Source: Comamonadaceae bacterium
GTDB lineage: Bacteria; Pseudomonadota; Gammaproteobacteria; Burkholderiales; Burkholderiaceae_C
DNA: 64,000 bases
Direction of reading: 5' to 3'
Assembly: GCA_013297875.1 (NCBI GenBank)
Contig: JAAFIW010000014.1
Span: 1-64,000 of the forward strand
Part shown: piece by piece, positions 1 to 8,777 of the stretch
Numbering within the stretch: the first letter of the stretch is position 1
Layout of the letters: the number at the start of each line of letters is the position of its first letter
Program-made: the position numbers and the translations under genes
The notes under the pieces: generated by a model
What the model was told of the DNA's origin: nothing
What the model saw: the letters and a program-made list of their open reading frames with translations, nothing else
Database searches by the model: none

Positions 1-129
1 AAGAATTCAGGAAACCGGACAGCCAGGTTGCCCCCTACACTGGCGTTTCCTTAAACCCTTTGACCATGCTTGACAACTGACTTTCAGGAACGCTGTTCAG
101 TATCAAACCTGAATTGGAAAAGACTCTAT

Positions 130-636
130 TCAAACCGTCATGGCATACCTGTGCACCAATAGCGCCTCGATCTTCTGGCCAATCGCCGCGCATTCCTGCG
201 GCTCCAGACGCGTGAATTGCGCGGCCCAGGCTGTTGATGCCGCAAATTTTGGAAACTGCGGTGGCTCGCCCCATTGCCAATCGGGATGGGTGGCTCGGGG
301 GCTACGGCCAAAAATATGCAGATGCATTTTTCGGTGCAGCTGGGGCGTTTTGGGGCCGGGCGGATAGGCCTGGTGGTTAAGCGCGTTGTTGCCAGCCTCC
401 CAGTAGTTCAGGCAACCACCGGCCAGTTGGGGCAGCGTGTCCAGCATGGCTTGGGCGGTGGCGGCAACCAGGCAGGCCCAACGCATCAATTCATCGGGCG
501 ACAGCTGCGTGCGTTCCCAGACCGGGCGGGGCGGGTTCACCAGCAAATGCCCACCGTCGCTTCGGTGGTTCATGGCTTGTGCGGGCAGGTCGACCGTTCC
601 ACCTGCGCAGCGGATGAGGGTGTGGTGAATGTCCAT
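130..636 (-). CDS. HIT-like domain hydrolase
   Basis: The 168-residue protein contains HRKMHLH at about residues 101-107. This resembles the histidine-triad segment of HIT-family nucleotide hydrolases/transferases and lies after a conserved-looking LNYWEAGNNALN stretch. By family the likely substrate is a dinucleoside polyphosphate or a nucleotidyl compound, but the triad is imperfect, so the activity is uncertain. I chose the ATG at 636 over an upstream in-frame TTG at 642 because an AAGGA motif sits at a good distance before it. The gene follows the MFS gene by 12 bases on the same strand, so the two are probably co-transcribed. Confidence 0.65.
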   Translation of the reverse strand: MDIHHTLIRCAGGTVDLPAQAMNHRSDGGHLLVNPPRPVWERTQLSPDELMRWACLVAATAQAMLDTLPQLAGGCLNYWEAGNNALNHQAYPPGPKTPQLHRKMHLHIFGRSPRATHPDWQWGEPPQFPKFAASTAWAAQFTRLEPQECAAIGQKIEALLVHRYAMTV

Positions 637-648
637 TTTCAAGTCCTT

Positions 649-1773
649 TCAGTCGCTACGCCGGTTCAGGCAAGCAATGGCCGCCCATGACAACAAAAGG
701 GCTGCGACCCCATAAATCCAGGCCGAAGGCACCATGGGCAGCAGCAGTCCGGCCAGCATCGGGCCGGTACCGGCACCGATGTCGCGCCAGACCGAGCGTG
801 TGGCCAGGGCCTGTACCCGGCCAGCGCCGGGTGTACGCAGCGCGACCAGCGGCGGCAGCAACGGCAGCAACAAGGCGCGCAAAACCGCAATGGCCAGCGC
901 GCCCGTCCACAACCAGCCCAAGCCAAAAGCCACGAGCGCAACCGAAGTCAGCACAGAAAAAATCACCAGCAGGCGTTCGGCGTCATGCTTTTCGGCTAGG
1001 TTGCCACCCATGGCGCTCAAGGCAATTTCTGCCAGGTAGCGAACCGACAGCAAAAGGCCCGCCACGACGACCGGATGGCCTGGCAACAGGTCGCGGCCCA
1101 GGTAAGACAGACCGATGATGAACAGCCCGTCCAGCACCAGGCCTTCAATAAAGGAAAACGTGTCCAGCCGACCAGGAAGCACAAGCCGTTTTTTGGGGGT
1201 GGGCGCAGCATGCGGCGACACCGGAAGCTGCCGGGTGACCCGCCAAGCCAGCAGCGCGAGCAGCGCAAACCCAAAGAAAACGACTTTAGGGCCCCACCAG
1301 ATCGCGCACACACCGCCCAATGGCAGGGCCAGCATGGGCCCCAAAGCCGTGTAGGCGCGCGATTGTCCGGCCCGGCGCGCCGCGCCTGCGGTTTCAGCGG
1401 TGGCCAAGGCCTGGGTGGCCAGGTTCAGCGCCGCAAACGCCAGGCCCCACACCAGCCGCAAAACCAGCAAGGCCGCAAAGCCGGTCAGTGTGGCGTAGCC
1501 CAGCGCGCACACCGCCGCCGCCAGCACGGCCAGCGTGCAGCTGAGCCGCTCGCCACGTGCAGCATAAAAACGCGCCACCGCGCCGTACCCGGCAATGCGC
1601 ACCAGCCGGTTAGCGGCCAGCAGAACGCCGGCCTCTGGCAGGCTGACGCCAAACGCTGGGGCATACATCGGAAGGAGCAGGTAGAGCACCGTGTCGCCGG
1701 GAAGCGCCAGCCCCAGCGCAATGGCTGCACGGCGCGAGTCACGGTCTGCGTTGGGAGCCATGGGCGGGTTCAT
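649..1773 (-). CDS. MFS transporter
   Basis: This hydrophobic protein of about 374 residues has roughly 12 predicted membrane segments, in two halves split by a basic loop near the middle (RQLPVSPHAAPTPKKRL). That is the usual major facilitator superfamily layout. Substrate is unknown. The start is uncertain: ATG at 1773 (MNPPMAPN) is used, with a possible TTG at 1809 and ATG at 1761, and none has a strong ribosome binding site. It is divergent from the LysR-type gene starting at 1840, so that regulator may control it. It probably forms an operon with the HIT-like gene downstream. Confidence 0.75.
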   Translation of the reverse strand: MNPPMAPNADRDSRRAAIALGLALPGDTVLYLLLPMYAPAFGVSLPEAGVLLAANRLVRIAGYGAVARFYAARGERLSCTLAVLAAAVCALGYATLTGFAALLVLRLVWGLAFAALNLATQALATAETAGAARRAGQSRAYTALGPMLALPLGGVCAIWWGPKVVFFGFALLALLAWRVTRQLPVSPHAAPTPKKRLVLPGRLDTFSFIEGLVLDGLFIIGLSYLGRDLLPGHPVVVAGLLLSVRYLAEIALSAMGGNLAEKHDAERLLVIFSVLTSVALVAFGLGWLWTGALAIAVLRALLLPLLPPLVALRTPGAGRVQALATRSVWRDIGAGTGPMLAGLLLPMVPSAWIYGVAALLLSWAAIACLNRRSD

Positions 1774-1839
1774 GCGCCGAATCTTGACCCGCAGCTGCGA
1801 TCCCGACAAACGACATTCGCGCGGTGTACGCGTGAGAAA

Positions 1840-2742
1840 ATGTCACGCATGTTGCCCCGCTTACCGCCGTTGAATGCCGTGCGCGCTTTCGCTGCGGCAG
1901 CGCGCCATTTGAGTTTCACCCGCGCCGCGCTGGAGTTGCACGTGACGCACAGCGCCATCAGCCGTCAGATCAAGGCGCTGGAGGCGCATTTGGGCGTGGA
2001 TTTATTCGAGCGAAAAACCCGGCAGGTGTTGCTGACGGTGGCAGGCCACCAGTTCCAGGCGCAGATCGAGCCGGCACTGTTGCAAATTGGCGCAGCAGCC
2101 CAGTCGCTTAGAAGCGGCGCGCCGTCACTGGCCGTGCGAGTGAATGTCCGGCCCACTTTTGCTGTGCGCTGGCTGATCCCCAGGTTGCCCGGGTTTGTCG
2201 CCAAGCACCCCGACATCGAACCGCAAGTGATCACCAGCACCTTGGCACCCGTGGATGCCCTTGAAGAATTCGATCTGGCCATCCGGCGCAGCACCCAGGG
2301 CTGGCCGGCAGGCATGCAGATTCACCCGTTTCTGGACGACGAAGTCCTGGTCGTCGGCTCACCGGCCTTGTTCGCCCGACTTCCGGTGACCGCGCCCGAT
2401 TCTTTGGCTCAGCATGTCCTGCTGCTGTCCAAATCGCGCAGCAAGGATTGGGAAAACTGGAAAAAACAAGCCCGCACACCCCGCCTGAAACCCGCCAGCT
2501 GCTTGCAGTTTGATCACTTGCATTTTGTGCTGCAGGCAGCCGTTGACGGCCTGGGTTTTGCACTGGCTCCGGTCTCGTTGATTGCCCACGACATGGCGGC
2601 CGGACGCTTGACCAGCCCGTTGCCCGAATGGCGGATGGCATTGAACTGCCATTACTTTGGCCTGGCCCCCAACGCAGCGCGCGAGACACTGCACTTTGTT
2701 CAGTGGCTGACCGGAATTGCTCCTGAATCGATAGCTGCTTGA
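1840..2742 (+). CDS. LysR-family regulator, GcvA-like
   Basis: This 300-residue LysR-type transcriptional regulator has its winged helix-turn-helix near residues 10-65 (LSFTRAALELHVTHSAISRQ) and a LysR substrate-binding domain after it. The N-terminus (LPPLNAVRAFAAAARHLSFT) matches the GcvA/AmpR-like subgroup. The frame stays open far upstream, but that part is antisense to the MFS gene, so ATG 1840 (MSRMLPRLPPLN) is the sensible start; ATG 1849 is an alternative. It is divergent from the MFS gene and likely regulates it. The last residues (SIAA, then stop) are encoded by a copy of the dispersed ATAGCTGCTTGAGC repeat. Confidence 0.85.
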   Translation: MSRMLPRLPPLNAVRAFAAAARHLSFTRAALELHVTHSAISRQIKALEAHLGVDLFERKTRQVLLTVAGHQFQAQIEPALLQIGAAAQSLRSGAPSLAVRVNVRPTFAVRWLIPRLPGFVAKHPDIEPQVITSTLAPVDALEEFDLAIRRSTQGWPAGMQIHPFLDDEVLVVGSPALFARLPVTAPDSLAQHVLLLSKSRSKDWENWKKQARTPRLKPASCLQFDHLHFVLQAAVDGLGFALAPVSLIAHDMAAGRLTSPLPEWRMALNCHYFGLAPNAARETLHFVQWLTGIAPESIAA

Positions 2743-3049
2743 GCCGTGTTTGTCTGGGTTGGTGCACGAATACGTAAGTCGTGTGAAAGGCGACCCCCGA
2801 TTTTGTTTGGGTGTCGAGTGGTTGGCGGTTTGAGGATTTGAGGCCGCACGCCCAGGTGTTTATTGCTCAAGCAGCTATCAAAATCGCAGTGACTGAAACC
2901 CTCAGCAGCACCACAAGCATTCGGGGTCAGATCAAAATTCAGGACACGGTGTCTATCTGCGGGCGGGGTACAGATACGAAATTTTGCTCTGACCCCGATT
3001 GCGTGCACCCGGCGACTGCAAGCCTTTGGGAAGACTATCGGTCGGACTT
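2743..3049. other. Gene-free gap made of dispersed repeats
   Basis: I see no gene in this 307-base stretch. It holds the tail of one ATAGCTGCTTGAGC repeat (core 2731-2745), an opposite-strand copy (core 2864-2878) and a 78-bp inverted-repeat element (2921-2998). It separates the convergent ends of the LysR and PfkB genes. Confidence 0.7.
2921..2998. repeat. 78-bp REP-like inverted repeat, copy 1
   Basis: The 19-base arms starting TCGGGGTCAGA pair with one mismatch. The interior contains CAGGACACGGTG. A second copy of the same length and interior, in opposite orientation, lies at 18981-19058. The GGGGTCAGA...TCTGACCCC ends resemble REP elements mobilised by TnpA-REP (RAYT) proteins; no such protein is in this window. 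Confidence 0.8.
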
Positions 3050-3946
3050 TCAAGCCACCAAAGCCGCCAAGTCATAGTTCTGCGGCCCCCGGCTGGCAAT
3101 CTTGATCGCACCCACCTGGTTGCCTAAAGCGGCACAGCGCGCCAGGGGCCAGCCTTGCTCCAGGCCGTGCAGCAGGGCGCCGCGCCAGGCGTCGCCGCAG
3201 CCGGTGGGGTCTACCACTTCGGTGGCTTTCACCGGGGCCACATGGGTGCGGTCGCCGGCGACCCAGACTTCGCAACCTTCGTGGCCCAGGGTGATGACCA
3301 GGCCGTGTACGCGTTGGGAGATGTCGGCAGGCGACAGGCCGGTGCGCTCGCAGAGCATCTTGCCTTCGTAGTCGTTGACCGTCACCCAGCTGGCCTGGTC
3401 GATGAATCGGATCAGCTCGTCGCCGTTGAACATGGGCAGGCCCTGGCCGGGGTCAAACACAAACGGAATGCCGGCGGCCTTGAACTGCTGGGCGTGTTGG
3501 AGCATGGCGTCGCGGCCGTCGGGCGAGATGATGCCGATGCGGATGTCGTCTCTTGCGCTGATGGTGTTGATGTGGGCCTGCATCATCGCGCCGGGGTGAA
3601 ACGCGGTGATCTGGTTGTTGTCGCGGTCGGTCATGATCATGGCCTGGGCGGTGTAGGCATCGGGCACCTGGCGCACAAACTCGGTACTGATGCCCAGGGC
3701 TGTCAGGCGCGCCAGGTAGTCGGCAGCATCGCTGCCCAAGGTGGCCATGGGCAGCGGCGTGCCGCCCAGCAGTTTCAGGCTGTAGGCGATGTTGCCGGCG
3801 CAGCCGCCAAAGTCGCGCCGCAGGTCGGGCACTAAAAACGAGGCGTTCAGGATATGCAATTGGTCGGGCAAGATCTGCTCGGCAAAGCGGCCCGGGAAAT
3901 TCATGATGGTGTCAAAGGCTAAAGAGCCGCAAATCAAGGCTGGCAT
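3050..3946 (-). CDS. PfkB-family carbohydrate/adenosine kinase
   Basis: This 298-residue ribokinase/PfkB-fold kinase carries the family signature DPTGCGD at residues 246-252, which contains the catalytic aspartate and anion hole, and an N-terminal GGCAGNIAYSL motif used in substrate and ATP-domain closure. It phosphorylates a sugar or nucleoside with ATP in the cytoplasm. The exact substrate cannot be read from the sequence; the GGCAGNIAY form and 298-residue length are compatible with bacterial adenosine kinases. It is the last gene of the leftward block accB-accC-prmA-DUF3426-kinase, 16 bases after the preceding gene. Confidence 0.85.
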   Translation of the reverse strand: MPALICGSLAFDTIMNFPGRFAEQILPDQLHILNASFLVPDLRRDFGGCAGNIAYSLKLLGGTPLPMATLGSDAADYLARLTALGISTEFVRQVPDAYTAQAMIMTDRDNNQITAFHPGAMMQAHINTISARDDIRIGIISPDGRDAMLQHAQQFKAAGIPFVFDPGQGLPMFNGDELIRFIDQASWVTVNDYEGKMLCERTGLSPADISQRVHGLVITLGHEGCEVWVAGDRTHVAPVKATEVVDPTGCGDAWRGALLHGLEQGWPLARCAALGNQVGAIKIASRGPQNYDLAALVA

Positions 3947-3962
3947 GGTTTGTTTTTAAAAG

Positions 3963-5054
3963 TTAAGGGTAAAAAGCCAGCACGCGGTAGCCCGCGATGC
4001 GGCTGCTGAACGGGGTGCTGTCTGCTGTGCCGCCTTCGCTGGCCACGCTGATGACCAGGGTGCTGGTCCAGGTGCCAGCGGCATCCATCAGGCCGGTTTT
4101 GGACCCCAGGTCTGCCGGCTGCAGCACGCGGCGCAGCACGGGCTGGTCTTGCGCATCGGTCAGGGTCAGCTCCACGGCAGGCATGGCCAGCGGCAGGGCC
4201 GACTGGTTTTTCAGCGACAGGCTCAGGCGGTAGCTGCCGCCTGGCTGCTTGTTGAAGCTGGAGCTGTCGACCACGATGGATTCGATCTGGGCCAGCGGCT
4301 TGAGCTCGCATTGCAGCGGCTGGCACAGCTGCTCCAGCCAGGGCCGCAGCGGCGGGTACAGCGTGGCCAGGCGGTTGCGCTCGTGGTGGGCCACCTGCAG
4401 GGCCAACGCGGCCAGGGCCACCAGCAACAGCAGGCTGAGCACCAGCCGCACCCCAGTGCGGCGCCAGAACGCCTGGCGGCGCGCTGCGCGCACAAAAGAC
4501 ACCGGCGGCGGCAGCGGCTGCGCTTGAGCCATATCGGTCGGCATGGCGAACGCAGACGGCTCGGGCGGTTGCGAGGGCTCGGGCTGCTCGTGAAAGCGCG
4601 AGTGCAGGGTTTCAAAAGGCTCGGAATCGGGCGCTGACGGGCTGGGCGCAACGAAGGGGGGCGCAGCTGGCGATGGGGGGCTGGGCTTGACCGGCACAGA
4701 TATGGGCACAGATATGGGCACAGATATGGGCACAGACATAGGCACAGACATGGGCCCCGGTGCAGCCTCACCGGACACTGGCCAGTTCAAAAATTCAGCC
4801 GCCGCAGGTGGTTGCGTCGGCGCGGGCTCGGTGGGCAGCACGGCTGCCACCTCGGCATCGTGAGGCGCAGCAGCGGCAGCGGGAGGCTGGACTGTCAGCA
4901 AGCTGCTGCTCACCGCGCGCGGCTGCATGTTGGCCGCAGCGTCAAACACCTCGCTGCAATGCCCGCAGCGCACCCAGCCATGCGAGATGCGCAGCTGGTC
5001 TGGCACGACCTTGAACATCGTGCTGCAGGCGGGGCAACAGGTGACCAGGCTCAC
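3963..5054 (-). CDS. Zinc-ribbon membrane protein, DUF3426
   Basis: The 363-residue protein starts with an MJ0042-type zinc ribbon (CC..C at residues 6-10, CGHC at 30-33). A long proline-rich linker follows, then one membrane segment (near RLVLSLLLLVALAALALQV) and a C-terminal DUF3426 domain. The start codon is GTG at 5054. The linker includes a run of near-identical four-residue P-[IM]-S-V units, encoded by a 12-bp tandem repeat at 4693-4752. It lies 19 bases after prmA, an arrangement common in beta-proteobacteria. Its function is unknown; the architecture suggests an inner-membrane protein with a cytoplasmic zinc-binding head. Confidence 0.85.
   Translation of the reverse strand: MSLVTCCPACSTMFKVVPDQLRISHGWVRCGHCSEVFDAAANMQPRAVSSSLLTVQPPAAAAAPHDAEVAAVLPTEPAPTQPPAAAEFLNWPVSGEAAPGPMSVPMSVPISVPISVPISVPVKPSPPSPAAPPFVAPSPSAPDSEPFETLHSRFHEQPEPSQPPEPSAFAMPTDMAQAQPLPPPVSFVRAARRQAFWRRTGVRLVLSLLLLVALAALALQVAHHERNRLATLYPPLRPWLEQLCQPLQCELKPLAQIESIVVDSSSFNKQPGGSYRLSLSLKNQSALPLAMPAVELTLTDAQDQPVLRRVLQPADLGSKTGLMDAAGTWTSTLVISVASEGGTADSTPFSSRIAGYRVLAFYP
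4693..4752. repeat. 12-bp tandem repeat inside a coding region
   Basis: Five tandem 12-base units run here: GGCACAGATATG three times, then GGCACAGACATA and GGCACAGACATG. Because 12 is a multiple of three, gain or loss of units only lengthens or shortens the proline-rich linker of the DUF3426 protein. Confidence 0.95.
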
Positions 5055-5073
5055 AGGGCGGGTCCAACGGTCA

Positions 5074-5979
5074 TCACAATGCGGCCTTTCGGGCCGTCAT
5101 CAAAATCCAGCCCTCCTGGCTGTCGGCCACCTCCAGCTGCAGATACGGCGCGTAGGCGGCTTTCAGTTCGTCGGCCTGTCGCTCCAGAATGCCGGCCAGC
5201 ACCAAGGCACCGCCGGGTGTCACGTGGTGGCACAGCAGCGGGGCCAGCACCTTCAGCGGCGAAGCCAGAATATTGGCCAGCACCAACCCATAGCCACCAA
5301 AATTGGGCTCGGGCAACTGGTCGGGCAGGCCCACCAGCCCCAGCCCCACCTGATTGGCCAGTGCATTGGCCTGGGTGGCCGTCACGGCCGCTGCATCAAT
5401 GTCCACCGCATCAACCTGGGCAGCACCGTATTTGGCCGCGCCAATGGCCAGAATGCCCGAGCCACACCCGTAGTCCAGCACCCGCTGCCCCAGGCAGCCT
5501 TGCTGCGCAACCCAGCGCAGGCACATGCGGGTGGTAGGGTGGGTGCCGGTGCCAAAGGCCAGGCCCGGGTCCAGCCGGATGATGTGCTGCGCCTGCGCAG
5601 GCGGCTCGTGCCAGGTGGGAACAATCCAGAAATCGGGCGTGATCTGAACCGGTGCAAACTGGCTTTGCGTCAGGCGCACCCAGTCCTGGTCGGGCAGTTG
5701 CGCAATACCCAGGGTGACGCAGCCCGCAAAAAAGTCCTGCTCCTGCAAGATGACAGATGCCTCCAGCGCCTGCACGTCGGTGTCAAACAAGGCCACCACT
5801 TTGGAGCGCTGCCAACCCTCTTTGGGCGGCGGCATGCCCGGCTCGCCAAACAGCGCCTGCTCGGCATCGGTGTGCGCATCGGCGTCTTCCACCGACACCG
5901 ACAGCGCGCTCAGCGTCACCAGCGCGTCGCTGAGCGCTTCAACCGAGTCTTCGGGGCAGAGCAGGCTTAATTCATACAT
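5074..5979 (-). CDS. prmA: Ribosomal protein L11 methyltransferase
   Basis: PrmA trimethylates ribosomal protein L11 using S-adenosylmethionine. The 301-residue length fits the family. It has an N-terminal substrate-recognition domain, a linker with the typical FGTGTHPTT motif, and a class I methyltransferase domain with VLDYGCGSGILAIGA (SAM-binding motif I) and LANILASPL (motif IV, equivalent to the NPPY-like region). The gene follows accC after a 236-base repeat-rich gap and precedes the DUF3426 gene by 19 bases. The accB-accC-prmA order is conserved in Burkholderiales. Confidence 0.95.
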   Translation of the reverse strand: MYELSLLCPEDSVEALSDALVTLSALSVSVEDADAHTDAEQALFGEPGMPPPKEGWQRSKVVALFDTDVQALEASVILQEQDFFAGCVTLGIAQLPDQDWVRLTQSQFAPVQITPDFWIVPTWHEPPAQAQHIIRLDPGLAFGTGTHPTTRMCLRWVAQQGCLGQRVLDYGCGSGILAIGAAKYGAAQVDAVDIDAAAVTATQANALANQVGLGLVGLPDQLPEPNFGGYGLVLANILASPLKVLAPLLCHHVTPGGALVLAGILERQADELKAAYAPYLQLEVADSQEGWILMTARKAAL

Positions 5980-6011
5980 ATCAATAAGACTTACGCAAAC
6001 AACACACCTGC

Positions 6012-6117
6012 GTCATTCCCGAGTGGGCGCGCGCAGGCGGGAATCCACCTCAGAAAGATGCAAAAGCCCGTAACCTCGAAGCGTGCGCGCCTGGATTCCC
6101 GCCTGCGCGGGAATGAC
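6012..6117. repeat. Inverted repeat, GGATTCCCGCC..GGGAATGAC type
   Basis: The right arm GGATTCCCGCC-TGCGCGGGAATGAC pairs with a left arm beginning GTCATTCCCG; together they span about 106 bases between prmA and accC. This sequence type is common as an intergenic repeat in many Gram-negative genomes. It could fold into a long hairpin in the accC-prmA transcript. Confidence 0.8.
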
Positions 6118-6157
6118 TGCTTTTTGTGAGCAACGCCTGAATTTCATTTGAGTATTC

Positions 6158-6195
6158 CTTTTGCGTCCTCTGCGTAACTTTTGCGTCCTCTGCGT
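6158..6195. repeat. Tandem duplication just after accC
   Basis: The 18-base word CTTTTGCGTCCTCTGCGT occurs twice, at 6158-6175 and 6178-6195. It resembles one arm of the inverted repeats at 31135-31242 and 34251-34364 and may be a worn half-element. Confidence 0.7.
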
Positions 6196-6215
6196 TCAAA
6201 TTTCCGCATTCGGGT

Positions 6216-7565
6216 TCAGCGTTTGTGTTGCGACAACCACTCTTCCAGGTAGTGGATGTTGGTGCCGCCAGCCATGAATTTTGCATCCACCATCAGCTCG
6301 CGGTGCAGCGCAATATTGGTGCTGATGCCTTCCACCACGGTTTCGGCCAGTGCGCCGCGCATGCGGGCCAGGGCCTGCTCGCGGGTGTCGCCGTGCACGA
6401 TGAGTTTGCCAATCATCGAGTCGTAGTTGGGTGGCACAAAGTAGTTGGTGTAAATGTGCGAATCGACCCGCACACCGGGGCCGCCGGGTGAATGCCAGGT
6501 GGTGATGCGCCCTGGCGAGGGGGTGAATTTGTAGGGGTCTTCGGCGTTCAGGCGGCACTCGATCGCATGGCCGCGGATCACGATGTCGCGCTGGGTGAAG
6601 GGCAGCTTTTCACCGGCGGCCACCATGATCTGGGTTTTCACGATGTCGATGCCGGTCACCATCTCGGTCACCGGGTGTTCCACCTGCACACGGGTGTTCA
6701 TTTCAATGAAATAAAACTCGCCGTTTTCATACAAAAACTCAAACGTGCCCGCGCCACGGTAGCCAATCTTCTTGCAGGCCGCCACGCAGCGCTCGCCGAC
6801 CCGCTCAATGAGCTTGCGCAAAATGCCGGGCGCTGGTGCCTCTTCAATGACCTTCTGGTGGCGTCGCTGCATCGAGCAGTCGCGCTCGCCCAGGTAAACC
6901 GCGTTTTTGAAGGTGTCGGCCAGCACCTGAATTTCCACATGGCGCGGGTTTTGCAAAAACTTTTCCAGGTAGACCGCTGCGTTGCCAAAGGCGGCACCGG
7001 CCTCGGCCTTGGTCATTTGCACCGCGTTGATCAGCGCAGCTTCGGTGTGCACCACGCGCATGCCGCGCCCGCCGCCGCCGCCTGCGGCTTTGATGATGAC
7101 CGGATAACCGACCGACTTGGCAATGCGCCGCACCTCGACCGGGTTGTCTGGCAACTCGCCTTCGGACCCCGGCACACAGGGCACACCGGCGCGAATCATG
7201 GCCTGCTTGGCCGAGACCTTGTCACCCATGATGCGGATGGATTCGGGCGTGGGGCCGATGAACTGAAACCCGCTTTGCTCCACGCGCTCGGCAAAGTCGG
7301 CGTTTTCGCTCAAAAAGCCATAGCCGGGGTGAATCGCCTCGGCGTCAGTCACCTCGGCCGCCGAAATCAGGGCTGGCATGTGCAGGTAACTCTGGCCGGA
7401 GGGCGCGGGGCCAATGCACACCGCTTCTTCGGCCAGCTTGACGTATTTGGCTTCGCGGTCGGCTTCGGAATACACCATCACCGCCTTGACACCCAATTCC
7501 CGGCAGGCGCGCTGAATGCGCAGTGCAATTTCGCCCCGGTTGGCAACCAGTATTTTTTTAAACAT
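6216..7565 (-). CDS. accC: Acetyl-CoA carboxylase, biotin carboxylase subunit
   Basis: AccC carboxylates biotin on AccB with ATP and bicarbonate, the first step of malonyl-CoA and fatty-acid synthesis. The 449-residue length is standard. Visible motifs are the N-terminal [17 protein letters not shown], the glycine-rich ATP-grasp loop [10 protein letters not shown], and the catalytic/metal segment [14 protein letters not shown]. It starts 6 bases after accB, so the two are translated from one message. Confidence 0.97.
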   Translation of the reverse strand: MFKKILVANRGEIALRIQRACRELGVKAVMVYSEADREAKYVKLAEEAVCIGPAPSGQSYLHMPALISAAEVTDAEAIHPGYGFLSENADFAERVEQSGFQFIGPTPESIRIMGDKVSAKQAMIRAGVPCVPGSEGELPDNPVEVRRIAKSVGYPVIIKAAGGGGGRGMRVVHTEAALINAVQMTKAEAGAAFGNAAVYLEKFLQNPRHVEIQVLADTFKNAVYLGERDCSMQRRHQKVIEEAPAPGILRKLIERVGERCVAACKKIGYRGAGTFEFLYENGEFYFIEMNTRVQVEHPVTEMVTGIDIVKTQIMVAAGEKLPFTQRDIVIRGHAIECRLNAEDPYKFTPSPGRITTWHSPGGPGVRVDSHIYTNYFVPPNYDSMIGKLIVHGDTREQALARMRGALAETVVEGISTNIALHRELMVDAKFMAGGTNIHYLEEWLSQHKR

Positions 7566-7571
7566 CGTGGT

Positions 7572-8054
7572 TCAGCTTGCAGCGCGCTCGTCGATCACAA
7601 ACAGCGGCTGGCCGTATTCCACCGCCTGCCCGTTTTCACCCAGGATGTGGGTGACGACACCGCTCTTGTCGGCCTCGATTTCGTTCAAAATTTTCATGGC
7701 TTCGACGATGCAGATGGTCTCACCCTGCTTGATCTGGCTGCCAATTTCCACAAACGGTGCCGCACCCGGGCTGGAGGAGCGGTAAAACGTGCCCACCATG
7801 GGCGACTTGACCACATGGCCTGCCGGCTCCACAACGGGTGCCAGCGCCGGTGCGGCAACCGCTTGTGCGGTTTGCACTTGCGGCGCTTGCGTTTGCCCGG
7901 CCATCATCATGGGCTGGCCCTGTTGCACCATCATGGCCATGGGCTGGCCACCTTTGACAATGCGCACCTTGCCTTCGGCTTCGGTGATTTCAAGCTCCGA
8001 TACATTGGAATCAGAGACCAGATCAATCAGGGTCTTGAGTTTGCGCAGATCCAT
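7572..8054 (-). CDS. accB: Acetyl-CoA carboxylase biotin carrier protein
   Basis: The 160-residue biotin carboxyl carrier protein has the biotinylation motif EAMKILNE in its C-terminal domain, with the acceptor lysine at residue 121. An Ala/Pro/Gln-rich flexible linker precedes that domain. It carries the carboxyl group between AccC and the carboxyltransferase. It heads the accBC operon; 147 bases separate it from tlpA upstream, which is room for its own promoter, although I see no convincing -35/-10 pair. Confidence 0.97.
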   Translation of the reverse strand: MDLRKLKTLIDLVSDSNVSELEITEAEGKVRIVKGGQPMAMMVQQGQPMMMAGQTQAPQVQTAQAVAAPALAPVVEPAGHVVKSPMVGTFYRSSSPGAAPFVEIGSQIKQGETICIVEAMKILNEIEADKSGVVTHILGENGQAVEYGQPLFVIDERAAS

Positions 8055-8201
8055 TATTTTTCTCCAACGAGGGTTTGCAGGCCTGCAGGTGACACGTCAA
8101 ACGCGTTCGCCACCCAATCAGACACGGCGTGAATTTACACGAAGTCACACGCAAAAAACGTCTACTTCGGTTTTCGTCGCTTATTTTTATTGAATTTCGG
8201 C

Positions 8202-8777
8202 CTATCGCAGCTCACGCCACTGACTGAGATCAGCTGCGCTGACCCGGCCCATTTTGCGGTGCAATAGCTGGCCACTGCGGCCAAACACCACGGAAAACGG
8301 CAGGGCACCGGAGAGATTGCCCATGGATTTGATCAAATCCGTACCGTCCAGCCCGGCCAATCCTATCGCAAAACTCAGGGGTTTTTTGGCCAGAAAATTA
8401 CGCACCGCGCTGGGCTGATCGATGGCCAATCCCAGCACTTGCCAACCGTTTGAAGCATTTTGTTTGTAAAAGCCATCCAATAGCGGCAACTCTTCCACAC
8501 AGGGCGGGCACCAGGTGGCCCAGAAATTCACCAGCAGCGGCTTTCCCTTGAAGCTGGCGGTGGCCAGGCTCTGGCCGCTGGGCGTGTCAAAACTGCGCTG
8601 CCAGAAGTCACCCTCGGCACCCGGCTGCACCGCATGCGGCTGGAATTTCCACCACGCATAGCCTGCGCCAGCCACCAGGGCTGCACCGGCTGCGCCGGCC
8701 ATCAACCAGTTGCGGCGCATGGGCTGGGTGGGAGATGAGGAATTTGTCACAGATTCGGTCATGGGGCCTGATTTCAT
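8202..8777 (-). CDS. TlpA/ResA-like thiol-disulfide oxidoreductase
   Basis: This is a thioredoxin-fold protein with active site WCPPC (cysteines 90 and 93) and a single N-terminal membrane segment (residues about 23-43), so the catalytic domain faces the periplasm. TlpA/ResA-like proteins reduce disulfides, often for cytochrome c or oxidase maturation; the partner here is unknown. The start at 8777 overlaps the stop of the upstream gene as ATGA, which favours translational coupling; ATG 8762 is the alternative. Confidence 0.9.
   Translation of the reverse strand: MKSGPMTESVTNSSSPTQPMRRNWLMAGAAGAALVAGAGYAWWKFQPHAVQPGAEGDFWQRSFDTPSGQSLATASFKGKPLLVNFWATWCPPCVEELPLLDGFYKQNASNGWQVLGLAIDQPSAVRNFLAKKPLSFAIGLAGLDGTDLIKSMGNLSGALPFSVVFGRSGQLLHRKMGRVSAADLSQWRELR

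Noticed and set aside
4693-4752. CRISPR-like array
   Set aside because: Units are 12 bp and contiguous without spacers, inside a coding region.
6492-8132. Long plus-strand frame over accC and accB
   Set aside because: His/Gly-rich antisense shadow of two certain genes.
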